Shown here: one piece after another, positions 1-11,600 of the stretch
How the letters are laid out: every line of letters begins with the position of its first letter
How positions within the stretch are numbered: the stretch's first letter is position 1
From: Atopobiaceae bacterium
GTDB taxonomy: Bacteria > Actinomycetota > Coriobacteriia > Coriobacteriales > Atopobiaceae
Length of the DNA stretch: 64,000 nucleotides
NCBI GenBank assembly: GCA_017533825.1
Contig: JAFWIE010000071.1
Span: 1 to 64,000 of the forward strand
Direction: 5' to 3'
Made by a program: the position numbers and the translations under genes
The notes under the pieces: generated by a model
Seen by the model: only the letters and a program-made list of their open reading frames with translations
Databases searched by the model: none
What the model was told of the DNA's origin: nothing

Positions 1-873
1 CGCGACCGGCTCGCCTTCGGCCGTCGCGAGGGCGCCCGTCACCTGGGCCTCGAGGCCCTCGGGCAGGCCCCTCACCGTCAGGGAGTCGACGGCGACCGCG
101 CCCTCCGCGGCCGCGAGCTCCTGGGTACCGTCGGCGGCGTGGAGCGCGGACTCGACGGAGGGTATATATATGTGTGCGTCCTCGCGGGCGTCGAAGGTGC
201 GCTGGGCCACCTGCGCGTCGCCCTGTCGCAGGGTCACGCGCAGCGTGACAGTACGGCCGGCGACCCAGTGCAGGTCGAGGTCCGCGAGCTCCAGCGTCAG
301 CGTGCCGGCGGCCTCGCCCGCGGTCGCGTTCCTGCGGCGCTCGATGGGGTCGTCGTGCCGCTCGCCGGCCTCGTCCGTCCACGGCTCGTTGTGGAGGACG
401 TCGCCCGTGGCCGCGTCGAGCAGCTCGACCACGGCCTCGTACTCGGCGCCCGGCTCGAGCCCCTCGTACCCGAGGTCGACCGAGAGTGTGTTGTTCTCCG
501 TTGCCGACGCGACCTCGGACTCCGTGGTCAGGTTGCGGACGGCGAGCGAGGTGATCGCCGGGGCGGGCTGCTCGGCCGGCTGCTGCTCGACGGACTGCTG
601 CTCGGCCGGCTGCTGCTCGACGGACTGCTGCTCGGCCGGCTGCTCGTTCGTCACCTCGCTCCCGGCGCCCTCGCCCTGTTCGGCGCCCGTGCCCCCGCCG
701 TCGCGCGCGGCCTCTGCCACGGCGACCTCCTGCGGGGACTCGGCCGCGAGTCCTGGGACGACCTGGCCTCCGAACGTGAGGTTCTGTGTCACCATCGCGA
801 TGGTGACTATGGCCGAGACGCACTTCCGGAACGCGTCGTTCCAGAAGAGTCCCTTCTTCCGCCCGCTACCCAT
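1..873 (-). CDS. Giant surface adhesin, N-terminal part (partial, runs off left edge)
   Basis: This is the first 291 codons of a gene whose 3' part lies outside the window. The start ATG (871-873) has AGGAGG at 879-884. A basic N-terminus (MGSGRKKGLFWNDAFRK) is followed by a hydrophobic stretch (CVSAIVTIAMVTQ), which fits a signal peptide of a secreted wall protein. A low-complexity Glu/Gln/Ala linker follows, then an Ig-like module with SLAVRNLTTESEVASATEN and DLGYEGLEPGAEYE. The same modules occur in the same order in the 4,940-residue protein at 2650-17472 (SVRNETTGSNVASTTEDN, ELGYEGLERCPYE), so the two are paralogues. A role as a sortase-anchored adhesin is inferred from that paralogue, because the anchor of this copy is not in the window. 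Confidence 0.85.
   Translation of the reverse strand, partial: MGSGRKKGLFWNDAFRKCVSAIVTIAMVTQNLTFGGQVVPGLAAESPQEVAVAEAARDGGGTGAEQGEGAGSEVTNEQPAEQQSVEQQPAEQQSVEQQPAEQPAPAITSLAVRNLTTESEVASATENNTLSVDLGYEGLEPGAEYEAVVELLDAATGDVLHNEPWTDEAGERHDDPIERRRNATAGEAAGTLTLELADLDLHWVAGRTVTLRVTLRQGDAQVAQRTFDAREDAHIYIPSVESALHAADGTQELAAAEGAVAVDSLTVRGLPEGLEAQVTGALATAEGEPVA
571..644 (-). repeat. 30-bp in-frame tandem repeat in adhesin linker
   Basis: A 30-bp unit is present at 571-600 and 601-630, with a partial copy at 631-644. It encodes a repeating QPAEQQSVEQ decapeptide between the signal peptide and the first folded domain. The unit is a multiple of three, so copy-number change would lengthen or shorten the linker without a frameshift. 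Confidence 0.9.
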
Positions 874-1376
874 AACAACCTCCTCTTGCGGCGACTGCAT
901 AACAAACACAGGCTTTCAGCACAATACCCCTATTACACTGAAAAGTATCTATAAATATAGCCAGCAGTTTATGATGGCGCAAGCATAAAGTATTGCAAGA
1001 AGCGTCTTGGGCACGATTTCGTTCCAAAACGTGCCTTATTCGTTATCTCTCGTCACGTATCTCGCAGGTTTTTTCAACGAAGGCTCTCGTCTGGGTTACC
1101 CCTTTGGCGAGAATCGGCCATTCGGAAACGTCCCGTGAGGGCGGACCCCCATGGGACGTTCTCCAGTCTTTTCTGTCTAGCCTTTTATGATGGCGTTGAG
1201 GCGACATGCCACGCACTTGCGTTGCGGGCTCTTCTCCGCACGCTGCAAACTCAGAATCGCCCTCGTGGCGCTTGCCAATTTTGCGCTCGGTCGACATCAC
1301 GTCGCCATCCGGGCGATAATCAATCTTGGCGTAGGTCACCACGTGGCCGTAGCCCTCCTCGGGCGTTACCTCTTCT
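874..1376. other. Intergenic region without a supportable gene
   Basis: About 500 bp between the adhesin start and the Rpn-like remnant. The first 130 bp (874-1000) are clearly AT-rich compared with the flanks and probably hold the leftward adhesin promoter. I could not settle on a specific -35/-10 pair. Open frames here have no ribosome site or recognisable motif. Confidence 0.5.
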
Positions 1377-1584
1377 GGATCGCGGCCACCTTCTCTTCGA
1401 ACTCCTCGGGCGTGAGGCGGGCACGCCTGGATGCGTCCTCGACGGAGAGGACGCCCTCGGACACGAGATCGCCAAGCGTTATCAGACTCTCCTTGTAGCC
1501 CTCGTCGTGCCCCTCGTCGTAGCCCTCCTGTCGGATGTCCCGTATCGCCTTGCATGTGTCCACGGCCTTCCCCTCTCCTTCGTC
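1377..1584 (-). pseudogene. Remnant of an Rpn-family nuclease gene (3' end only)
   Basis: This 208-bp segment is a near copy of the 3' end of the adjacent Rpn gene (1604-1790), displaced by 227 bp. It encodes the same C-terminal peptide (DLVSEGVLSVEDASRRARL and flanks) with seven extra codons, including a second DEG motif, and ends in AAIQKR rather than AAIREG. It has no catalytic domain and no start, so it is best read as the tail of a lost second Rpn paralogue or a partial tandem duplication. Confidence 0.75.
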
Positions 1585-1592
1585 GCCGGGGG

Positions 1593-2522
1593 CTACCCCT
1601 CCCGGATCGCGGCCACCTTCTCTTCGAACTCCTCGGGCGTGAGGCGGGCACGCCTGGATGCGTCCTCGACGGAGAGGACGCCCTCGGACACGAGATCGCC
1701 AAGCATCGTCAGCGCTCCCTCGTCGTAGCCCTCCTGTCGGATGTCCCGTATCGCCTTGCATGTGTCCACGGCCTTCCCCTCTCCTTCGTCAACCTTAATG
1801 TGCGAGTTCGTGAGCAGATTGATAAGGCCAACGCTCTCTGCATCCATACTCTCGTAGCGTTTATCGCTCTTCATCACTTTTCTCAGCGCCTCCTTATCGT
1901 TCGCATGTTTGATGTAACCCAGCACGAGACCCAGGTCCGTGCGAAATTTGCTGATGTCGGCATCCTCAACCGATGCGGGCGAGACGAGGTTCATGCGGTA
2001 GTCGGCAACGAAGGGAAGCAAGTCTTCGTCCTCAACGCGCAGCAGGTCGTGCAGCCGCGTCTCCCCATCCCACGGCTCCGTTCCGAAGTGCAGAACGAGC
2101 GTAACAACCGGCAGCACACGATCTTCCTCGCGCAGACCCGACAAGAACTCCGCGCTGCTCTTGAGCAGGTGCCCTTCGCGATTCTTGCGCTTAAGTTCGT
2201 CAATCTGGTCCGCATACCCCAGCGCATCGTAGAGCATGCAACGTGCCGGCATGCTCCGGTCCGTTCGCGTCTGGTCCTCAATGCCCAGCAGCGCATACGC
2301 GACCCGATCGTCCGTCATCGACTGCCAGCACCGAAATGTGTCCCGCCTCCGCTCCTCACGAGGATGCTCGCCCTGACCCGGAGGGACCGAAACCGTATTG
2401 AGCGGCTTCAGGTCCGCCGCCCGTATGATCTGTTCGCCACCATACAGCGCGTAGTTGAACGCGTCGGCGAACCTCCGTGAATCCTGCATGTATCGCCTGG
2501 TCGCAACGTCTTCCTTTCCCAT
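1593..2522 (-). CDS. Rpn family recombination-promoting nuclease / putative transposase
   Basis: A 309-residue protein starting MGKEDVATRRYMQDSRRFAD. The opening (DSRRFADAFNYALYGGEQII) is the typical N-terminus of the Rpn/PD-(D/E)XK transposase-like family. The central part, with TLVLHFGTEPWDGETRLHDL, matches the conserved 'hFG...WdgP..L.d' region of these proteins. Family members are DNA endonucleases related to E. coli RpnA, often found in variable copies. The C-terminus contains a short EGYDEG-type tail common in Rpn proteins. The start at 2520-2522 was chosen over an in-frame upstream extension because the extension is basic, non-family sequence overlapping the hairpin after the next gene. 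The 3' end is duplicated immediately downstream. The chosen start has only a weak ribosome site (GAAAGG). Confidence 0.8.
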   Translation of the reverse strand: MGKEDVATRRYMQDSRRFADAFNYALYGGEQIIRAADLKPLNTVSVPPGQGEHPREERRRDTFRCWQSMTDDRVAYALLGIEDQTRTDRSMPARCMLYDALGYADQIDELKRKNREGHLLKSSAEFLSGLREEDRVLPVVTLVLHFGTEPWDGETRLHDLLRVEDEDLLPFVADYRMNLVSPASVEDADISKFRTDLGLVLGYIKHANDKEALRKVMKSDKRYESMDAESVGLINLLTNSHIKVDEGEGKAVDTCKAIRDIRQEGYDEGALTMLGDLVSEGVLSVEDASRRARLTPEEFEEKVAAIREG

Positions 2523-2607
2523 GAGTTTGGCCTTTCTTACGTAGCTATTGATTATAGCATTATTTCTTGCAAACGGTAGGCACAGACGTGCCATGAGCCG
2601 CCAAGAT

Positions 2608-2644
2608 GGGCGCCCGGCCGAAACCATAGCCCGGCCGGGCGCCC
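2608..2644 (-). terminator. Strong GC hairpin after the giant adhesin gene
   Basis: A perfect 13-bp inverted repeat (2608-2620 with 2632-2644) with an 11-nt loop starts six bases past the adhesin stop codon (2650-2652). There is no T-run on the transcribed side, so it may act as an mRNA 3'-end stabiliser as much as an intrinsic terminator. Confidence 0.65.
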
Positions 2645-2649
2645 CACTT

Positions 2650-5600
2650 CTACCTGCGCCGACGCCCGACACCAAGCACCAGAGCGATGACGCCCGCCAT
2701 GGCAACCGCGAAGAGTGTCGCGACACCACTTGAATCGCCCGTACTGGGAGTCCTCGTCTTCGTGCTCGTGGCCTTATTCGCCGCATCCTTCACCGCAGAA
2801 TCCTTGCCCGGCACGCCTTCCTTCGCATACGTGTTCACGATCGTCGCGCTCTCGGAGCCGCCCCCGGACCGGACCTCATCCTCGCTCCCATACGAGACGG
2901 CAACGGAGCGGTCATCGCGAACGACCACGCATGCCCAAACAGGATCCGTGCGATAGCTCATTCCCGACGTTGGCCTCTCGGGTTCGACCTCAGCGATGGT
3001 GTAGTAATAGGTGCCCGGCTCCTCATACGCGACCTTTCCAAAGCTCGCGGCATGGCCCGCACGCGCCTTCGCCTCCGTCGACTCCGGCACCGGCGCTCCA
3101 TCGACACCCGTCAGCACGAACGAGAACTCCTCGCTCCCCGAATACGCATCACCCTTGATCCGCTTCGTCACGCGCAGTTCGGCGGTCGCAACCGATGGTT
3201 CCTCGCGCCGCGTGTTCGTGCAGGTGAAGGTCATCAGCGCACCGTCGTCCGAAACCTCCCGCGTCGTGTGCGACGCCATTCCTCCCGAGTCGGTCTCTTC
3301 GACGGCACACCGCAGGCCGCCATCCACCTGGGGAATTCCGCTCGCCGTCCGCGACGCACCATCGCCCAGCTCGAACTCAGCAACCCCGTCCTTGAACTCC
3401 ATGCCGCCATATGCGCCGGTGAGGTCATGGACCGTCGTGCCGTCCGGCTCGTAAAGCGTCACGCGGAAGCGATAACGTCCGTTCTTGTCCTCCGCGCGGT
3501 CGCTCGAGACGCTCTTCTTCACCTCGAGGGCAACCGTCTGTGGCGCCGTGTACTCATTGGTGATGCGCGCAGCTTCCGACGGCGCGGCTCCCAAGGACAC
3601 GTCCTGCGACGGCGCGTCCTCCGACTTGGCGTCACACGCCTCCTTGCTCCCGCCATACGCGACGCGCGTTCCATCCATCTCCTCGGGCACCGTTACCATT
3701 GCCCACACAGGCTCCGCGTTGTAGCGCATCCCCAGCGTCGGCTCGTCAGGCTCGGTCTCCGTGATGGTGTAGTAGTACGTACCGGGATTGTCGTACGAGA
3801 TTGCAGCGAACGAACTCGTCTGGCCAGCACGGGCAGTGGCAGTCGTTTGCTCGGGCATCGGAGAACCATCGACTGAGGCAAGCACGAAGGTGAATTCCTC
3901 CTCCCCGTGGTACGCCTCACCTCGAACCTCCTTGGTGACCTTGAGCCGAGCCTGCGGAGACCCCTCGACCTCGTTGGTAAAGATGACCTCGCAGCCATCC
4001 GCACCGACTTTGCCACCGACTGCAGGTTCGACGTCACCCGCATCATCCACCTTGGCAACCTCGGCGCCGTTGAGCTTGATGCCCGCAAGCCGATATCCAC
4101 TCGTTGGCTCCTCCGCAACGGAGAAGGACGTGCCAACGGGCAGACCCACGATGCGCAGACGCTCGCCAGCCTTCAGGAAGAGTCCGGCCGAACCACCCGC
4201 AGACGTGTGGTGCGGGTCCAGGAAGCGATAGCTCCCGTCATCGGCACGCGAGAAGCCAGCCCGGCACGCTTCGGTGCTGCCGTCGGCCTTGGTCCGCACC
4301 GCGTCGAACTCGACGAACGCCTCGGGCGCGGTTTCGGGCGCGGTTTCGGGCGCAGAGCCGGCTTCACCCTCGCTCCCCGCCAGGCCCTCGAGCCGCAATG
4401 AGAAACCGAACTCGGCGTCGTGCGCCGCGGAGCTTTCCGCGAGCGCGTCTACGAGCTTCTTTCCGATGACAAGGTCGGCGCGCTCGTCCCTCTCGCGCTC
4501 GTTCGCAACACTTCCCACGAGCCCTTCGAGTTCTCCCGTCGCCTCAAGCGTGATCTGTCCCGTCCGCTCGTCACCCGTGAGTCCGCGGAGGACGTCCGCA
4601 CGCGACGCGGGAACCTCGCCGGTCTCGTTCGCGGCGGCCCACAGCAATCGATGCTCCGCCCCCACCTCAAAGACGATGGAATCTGCCAACTTGTAGCCCT
4701 CGGGGGCCTCGGTCTCCGTGAGGACGTAGATGCCGTCGTCGATCCCCGTCGCCGAGAACGCGTTGCCCGACGTCGAGAGGGCGATCCTCTGGCTGCTTCC
4801 GTCCGCAAGCTGCTTCTCGAGCCGGAACTTCGCGCCCTCAAGGGCGTTACCCTCGCGATCGACCTTGTTCACGCCAAGCCTGTAGGTGAATGCGATCACG
4901 TAATCCCAAGGCGTCGTGCCCTCGTCTTCGTTAGGCCTGCCCGCAGCGTCGGTGGTAGGACTGTTGCTGTATCTGAGCCGGGCCTCGTTCACGTTGCCAG
5001 GCTTGCCCAGCACGGCACTCTGGTTGAGCGTCGCTCCGAACTCGACCTCGACAGCCCCGCCGTTGAGCGCCTCGGTAAGGGGCAAACCCTCCTTGCCTCC
5101 CCAACGAATGCCGAGGTCGAACCCGTGCTTGTCCTTGTCGACCTCCAGCTCGTACTGCGCTCCGTCCAGCTCGACGCCCGCCACGGCAACCCGCGTGATG
5201 CCCTTGAACGTGAGGCCGCGCTCCATCTTGTCCTCGAAGCAGATGTGGTAGCGCTTGTAGGCGGTCACGTCGTCGGGAAGCGTGGCCAGCAGCCGATACG
5301 GGACCTCGTCGCCGATGTCGTAGTCGGCCGAGTCCTGCCAACCGGTGCGCACGCCGGTGGAGTCGTTACGGTCGGCAATCTGCTTGCGGAAGTCCGGTCT
5401 GGCGGGCGTGTAGGTGTTTGTGACGACAAGGGCGTCCGCAGCATCGCTCGCAGACCCATCCCCTCCGTAGTCCACCGTCGCGACCAGCTCGTTGGCATCG
5501 TTGCGCACGACATCCACGCTCACGACGTGGACGGCCGCATCGTAGGCCATCCGCTTGAGCGAACCGCGCACTTCGCGGATGCGGTACTGATAACTGCCCG

Positions 5601-8600
5601 CGCGATTGAAGACGATCGGCCCGAATCCCTGCGCCTCGTCCTTGTTCTGGGCAGTGACCGTCATGCTCGTCACTTGTGGCACGGCCGTCGCGTCCGGGTT
5701 GGCCTTGTCGGCCTCAATGGTGAAGGCGAACTTGTCGCCCGGCATCCAGTCGCGCCCCTCCAGACGCTTCCGCACAAAGAGCTCGGCAGTCGCGGGCTTG
5801 AGGTAGTCGTTGGTGAAGACCTCTCGTCCCTCGCGATACTCCGGCGTCACGGTAAGCGACCCGTCGCCCTTGTCGGCGACCGAGACCCGCATGCTCAAGG
5901 TATGCTCGTCGTACGTGATGCCCGGTTGCGCATCGTCAACCTCGTTGACAAGGTAGGTGTAGGTCTTGCCCACGTCGTTCTGGTCATACCGCACCGCATC
6001 GAAGGCGACGGCACCCGCCGCATCGTTGCGTGCCGTGAGCTGCGTGCGCCCATCGGCCGCCGAGAGGCGCGACCCATCAGCCCGACGCAGGACGAACTCG
6101 AATTGCCGCTCCTTGAGGTCGCCACCCCTGAGCTGCTTGGTGATTCTAGGGATGAAGCTGCCCGTTGCCTCGTACTTGTTCGTAAAGGTCGGGACGCTCA
6201 CGGCCTCCCCGTCCCGCGCGTACGAGACGTCGGCGACGAGCTCCCCCTCACCAGTGACGCGGACCCGCACCGTCGCGTCGTAGACGGTCTGGTCGTAGAT
6301 GACCCCCACCGCATCGCCTCGACGCTCGATGATCTGGTATGTGAACTCCTTGCCGACATCGTTCATCGTAAAGGGCAGAGGGTCAAACGCCACGGTGCCA
6401 TCCTCGCCGTTGGTGGCCTCGTCCACAATCCGCTCGCCCGCCTTGAGCTGGAAGTCGAAGGCCCCCGCCTCCAGCGTGCCTCCCAAGAAGAGCTTGCGCG
6501 CCTCGAGCCGCGCGAAGGTCGCGACGTCGTAGCGGTTCACGAACGACACCAGCCGCATCTCGTCGGAGGCGACGACACCCTCGGCATCGGTCGCAGCCTC
6601 TTGCGTGAAGTCGACGGTCGCGCCCTCGTTCGCCTCGTAGCGCGTGCCTTCGGGAAGCGCGCCGATGGTTATGGTCTCTCCCTCGTGAATCGTCAGCAAC
6701 TCGCCGCTCGCAATGGTTCCGCCCACGACGTCGTCCCGACTGCTCGTCCACGGCCTGCCCGTGAGCTTGCTTCCGTCGGGCCCGATCAGCGTGAGCGCGA
6801 CGGGGAACGACCGAGCCGCTCCATCCGCCGGCGCATCCACGACGGACTTCGTGATCTTTATGCCACCCGGCTTCTTGACGTTGGTGATGAGGGCGGTCTC
6901 TGGAGCATAGGTTACCGTCGCTGCAAGCTTGCCCCTTCCGTCGTCGACGGCCTCGACCGTTGCCGTCACGACGGTGTCGTCGTACGCGATGGTGTGATCC
7001 TTGCCTGCGACCTCCTTTATATAGTAGGTAGAGCGCCCCGGCTCCGTAAGCGTAATCGGCGCAAACGAGACGGCACCCCGGCCCACATGTGCGCCACCGA
7101 CTTCCGGTGCGGCATTCGTCCTCGTCTGGAGGAGCTTGGTGCAGGCCTCGTCCGCAAAGAGCCCAAAGGTGAAGTCACCCTCGCGGAGCTCCCCGCCTTC
7201 CAACGCCTTGTAGGCGCGCAACGAAACCAACCCGCTGGCCGCATAGGCGTTCGTGAACTCCGCGGACGCGTCGCCCTCGGCCAGCACGCCTTGCGTTCCG
7301 CGCTCGTCTGTGCGCGTCCATCCAGCGGGGATGCCGTCTTCCTCCACCGAGAAGACCGTGCCCGCAGGCAGCCCCTCGATCACAATGGTGCCCGCTCCTT
7401 CTCTGCTCATGGCAAGCCTTCCGGCGGCATCGAGCTTGCGCGGACGACCGGCCACTCGAAGCTCGGTATCCGCCGGCAAGGGTCTGCCCAGCTCGTCCGA
7501 GAGCAGGACGGTAAAGGAGAAGGTCGGGTTCGGCCCGGAGGGAGCGCCCGTGGTCAACTTCCTGATGGTGAGTCGATGCGTCACCGGCTGTCGCTCGGGT
7601 ACTCTTATATTAGTAAGGACGGGTACCTCGGGCGCATATACCGGGTCCTTGGCGACCAGCACCTTCGCCCCGTCCTCCCCCATCCGCTCAACGACTTCGA
7701 CCGTGGCCGTGATGAGGCTCTCGTCGTAGGAGAAGGACGCGTCATCGCCGGCCGCCTCCTGAATCGTGTAGGTATAGGTGCCGGGCTTGTCGTAATGGAG
7801 CTCGCGGAAGTTCACGTCGCCTCCCGAACCGTTCTTCACCGTCTGGAGAAGCGAGCCGTCGGTCCCCGTCCCCTCGTACAACCGGAAGCGGAAGGCGCCG
7901 TCCTTCACCGGCAGCTCGTCTCCTCGCTCGTCCCGCACGACCTTGGTGGCGTGCAGCGAGGCCGTGGCCTCGGCGTCATGCTGCTCCGCGCGACGGTTGG
8001 CAAAGGCTGCGCGCGCAGTCGTGGCCGGCTGGACGCGCCCGTCCGCGCCCTTGGCCTCGACGAGCTTCCACCCGTCAGGCGTCTCTTCCCATACCTCGTA
8101 GGAAGTGCCTGCGGGAAGATACGGGAACGTCGCGCGCTCGCCCCCGTGAAGCGTGATGACAAACTCGCCGTCTGCGGCATGCGCCGTCGTGTCCACCTCG
8201 TCCCACGTCGCCGTGAGCGTTACCTTGTCACCCGCAACGAAGTCGCCAGCCGCGACGGTCGCCTCCGCATCGTAGTGCCTCGGCCGGCCCGTCGCCACGC
8301 GGCCGTCCTTGTCGACGACCGAGACGTCCCAGCCAGTGAGGGTGTGTCGGAACCAGTAAAGGTTGGCATGCGGCAGGTCGTACGCCTCGCCCGCCTTCAC
8401 GCTCACCGGCTGCATGCTCCCCGACGCGCCCGCAGCCGCATCCTCCTCGGCGAGTGCGAACGCAATCGTGTAGCTGTCGTAGGTCCAGGCGGCTCGGAGC
8501 GTCAGGCCAAAGGCGCCGTTGCCCTCGTCCGCCATCTGGTAGCCGCGCTCGGACCCGATGGCGCGCAGCAAGTGCCTGCCGTTCTCCGCGTACAGCTCCA

Positions 8601-11600
8601 CCCGTTCTTGGTCGCCAAACGTCAGGCCCGTCCCATTACCGACTATCCAGCCCGCAAAGGTAGCATCTCCATTCGCGAACGCACACGTTGGCAGGGCGAA
8701 CTCCGCCGACGAGACGTCCAGGTCGGCCATGGTCCCGGTGCCCCCACCCGCATCGAAATGCAACGTATGCGTGGCCTCTTGCCAGAGCCAAGTGTCTGCG
8801 TACGCGACGGGATCGGCGTTGTAGCGCCTCACGAGCCCCGCTCCCGTGAGTGCCTCGCTCCCATCCGCGCGCACCCACTTCCCCGTGTAGAGCGGTGCCG
8901 GCGGCGTGGGCAGGACCGCGTTCTTGAACTTGAAGCGCTTGCCCAGCACGAGCTTTCTCAACCCGGTGCAATGCAGGAAGAGGTTCGTGTCTGAGGTCAT
9001 GCTCGAGAGGTCCCACTCGCTGAGGTCCAGCTCCTCCAGACTCGCGTCATTCGAGAAGAAGCTCCAGAAGTCCTCGACGTGCGAGACGTCCCATCCCTCA
9101 TGCTTGAAGTCGGTAAGCGAGGTGCAGCCACTGACGAACATCTTCATGCTGGTGACGTATGGGAACGACCAATTGCTAACGTCGAGGCTCGCGAGCGAGG
9201 TGCATCCCTCAAACACGTAATCGGCCGATATGAGCTCGGTCGGTTTCCACCCGCTCAGGTCCAGCGACGTCAGGCTCGTGCAGCCACGGAACATGTTCTC
9301 GATGTTCTTGCAGGCCGAGACGTCCCATCCCTCGACGGACGGGCTCGTCAGGCTCCTGCACTTGAAGAACATGGAACTCATGTTGGTGACGGAGGCGGTG
9401 TTGAGGTTCGCAATCTCGACCGAGGTCAGGCTCTCGCATCCTTCGAAGAGCCTCGACATGTTGGTCACGCGAGACGTGTCGAGCGCACTTAGGTCCACCG
9501 ACTCGAGGTTCTTGAGCCCCGAGAAGAGCTGCGACATGCTCTCCACGTAGTGAAGGGTCCCCACGGTCTCCACCCGCTTGATCCGGTCCTTGTAGTTCGC
9601 CCAGGCATCGTCCGTTCCTTGGCTACAGACACACGTCCCCTCATCTCCCTCCGCCGGCCGGAGCCGCAGGGTCCCGTCTTCGTAGAGGTCCCACATGATG
9701 CCGGGACGCGACACGTAGTGGTTGTACAGATTCCCGCTGGCAACCAAATCGTCCGTTGCGGCATACGCCGGCGTGGGGGCGAGCAGCCCCGCGAGAAAGC
9801 CGAGCGGATCGATGTCCGGCACCTGCGGTGCCTGCGAACTCGGCGCCACGGTCTGCATGGCATCACGGTCCATGTGTTCGAGCTCATATGCGTATGTCGC
9901 GTCGGGCTTCACGCCCTCACCCGTCAGGCGCACGTGGAAGGTGAACTCCTGGCCCGGATCGTCCGCGCCCTGGAGCCGCTTCTCGATGGAGAGCGCACCG
10001 GGCGCAAGCGCGTTCACGAAGACGGGCAGCTCGTCGGTCGGGTCTCCCGCCACATACGCGCCTGCGTCGTCTTGCGCAACCCGGACGAAGCCGGTCGTGG
10101 CCGCCATCGTTCCGTCGCCGTTGTCCTCGACGCAGACCGCATAGCCAAACACAGAGTCGCTGTAGACGACCGTTCGATCGTCACCCGCCACCTCGCGCGC
10201 GGCGTAGCGGTACGTACAGCCCGCATCATCCTCGTCGTACGCGACCTCGTCGAAGCTGACGATACCACGCGCGTCGTTGGCGACCACATCGGTGCCGCCC
10301 GGCGAGGTCGTCGAGCCAGCCGTGGTGCCAGCCGCCGCGCCGGCCGCCGCGCCCGCCCCGCCCGCGGGCATGGGCACGTCATCCGCATCGATGGCATTAC
10401 CCGTAGCGTCGGTGCCTCCCAGCGGCACGAGCTCGAACGCGAACTCCCCTTCCTGCAACGTGCGGTCGAGCCCACCCGCATCGAGCACCTTCCACGCCGT
10501 GAGCCGCGCCGTCCCCCGCGCGTGATAGGCGTTCTGAAAGCAGCGTGCCTCCGCACCCCCCGAGACATCCATGCCCCGGGCGTCGACGTAGCGCGTCTGC
10601 ACGTCCAACTTCCCTCGCCCATCGTTATCGCGCACGCTGACAAGCACGGTGTAGAGCTGGTTCGCGTAGGTGTAGCCGTCGAGCGAGAAGCCGCCTGCGG
10701 CCCTTTGTTCGTCCGTTGCGCCAGCATACGTCACGCCCTGCGCGTTGGTCGCGTTTCTCGGCACCTGCTCGCGCATCGTGTACGAGAAGGTCCTACCATC
10801 GTCCGCGCTCCCGTACGTCAGGGAGCCGAAGGTCACGCTCCCGTCGGCGCGGTTCGTGGCGGTGCGCACTACGCGCCCCGTCTCGTCAACTAGCTCGAAG
10901 GTGAACGCGTTGTTCTTGAGACGGGCACCTGCAAGCCGCTTGGATGCCGTAATGGTGGCCATGCCCGCAGCACGGTATATGTTGCCCACGACAACCTCGC
11001 GCGTGCGGTTCTGCTGGACGCTGACGGCCTTGATGCTGCCCGTACTGGTGGTGAAGCCCGCGTACTCCTCCTCGTTGAAGGTCACGCGCGCGGCATTCGG
11101 CAAGTCGCGTATGGTGACGGTCTCGCCGCCCGTCAGGTGGAGCACGTCGCCGTCGTGCACGCTACCCGTCGCACCCGCGCTGGACTGCCATGCATAGGAG
11201 CCCGCAAGAGGCTCGTATGCGTCATCGCCCAACGGCCGCTCGAGCGTCACGTGGAAGGCATAGCGCTTGTTCGCCACGGCCGCCGTCTCTCCCGTCATCC
11301 GCTTGGTGAGGCTCACGTTGCCGTATGGGTGATAGGTATTGGTGATGTCGTAGCCGTCAACCGTGCTCACGTACGCCGTGGTGGGCATGACCTCCCTCAC
11401 GCTGTACGCAATCTCGACACCGTGCTCGTATTTGTAGAGATCGTCGAAGCGATACGACGGCCAGACGTGCACGCGCTCCCCGCCCTGCCGAATCTCCTCG
11501 CGCGGCTTGACGCGCGTCGTCCTCACGACCTCTCCGTTGGCACAGAGCTGCACGTCCACGTAGGCAGGTCGCGTGCTGGGATCCGCCTCGTCTCCCTCCC

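Noticed and set aside
1043..1370. Minus-strand frame continuing from the Rpn remnant
   Set aside because: The reading frame differs from that of the remnant and no domain or start can be supported.
4420..8994. Long open frame on the plus strand opposite the adhesin (about 1,500 codons)
   Set aside because: It is the mirror frame of the high-GC adhesin gene. Its product is Arg/Val/Leu/His-rich with no domain, and it has no ribosome site.
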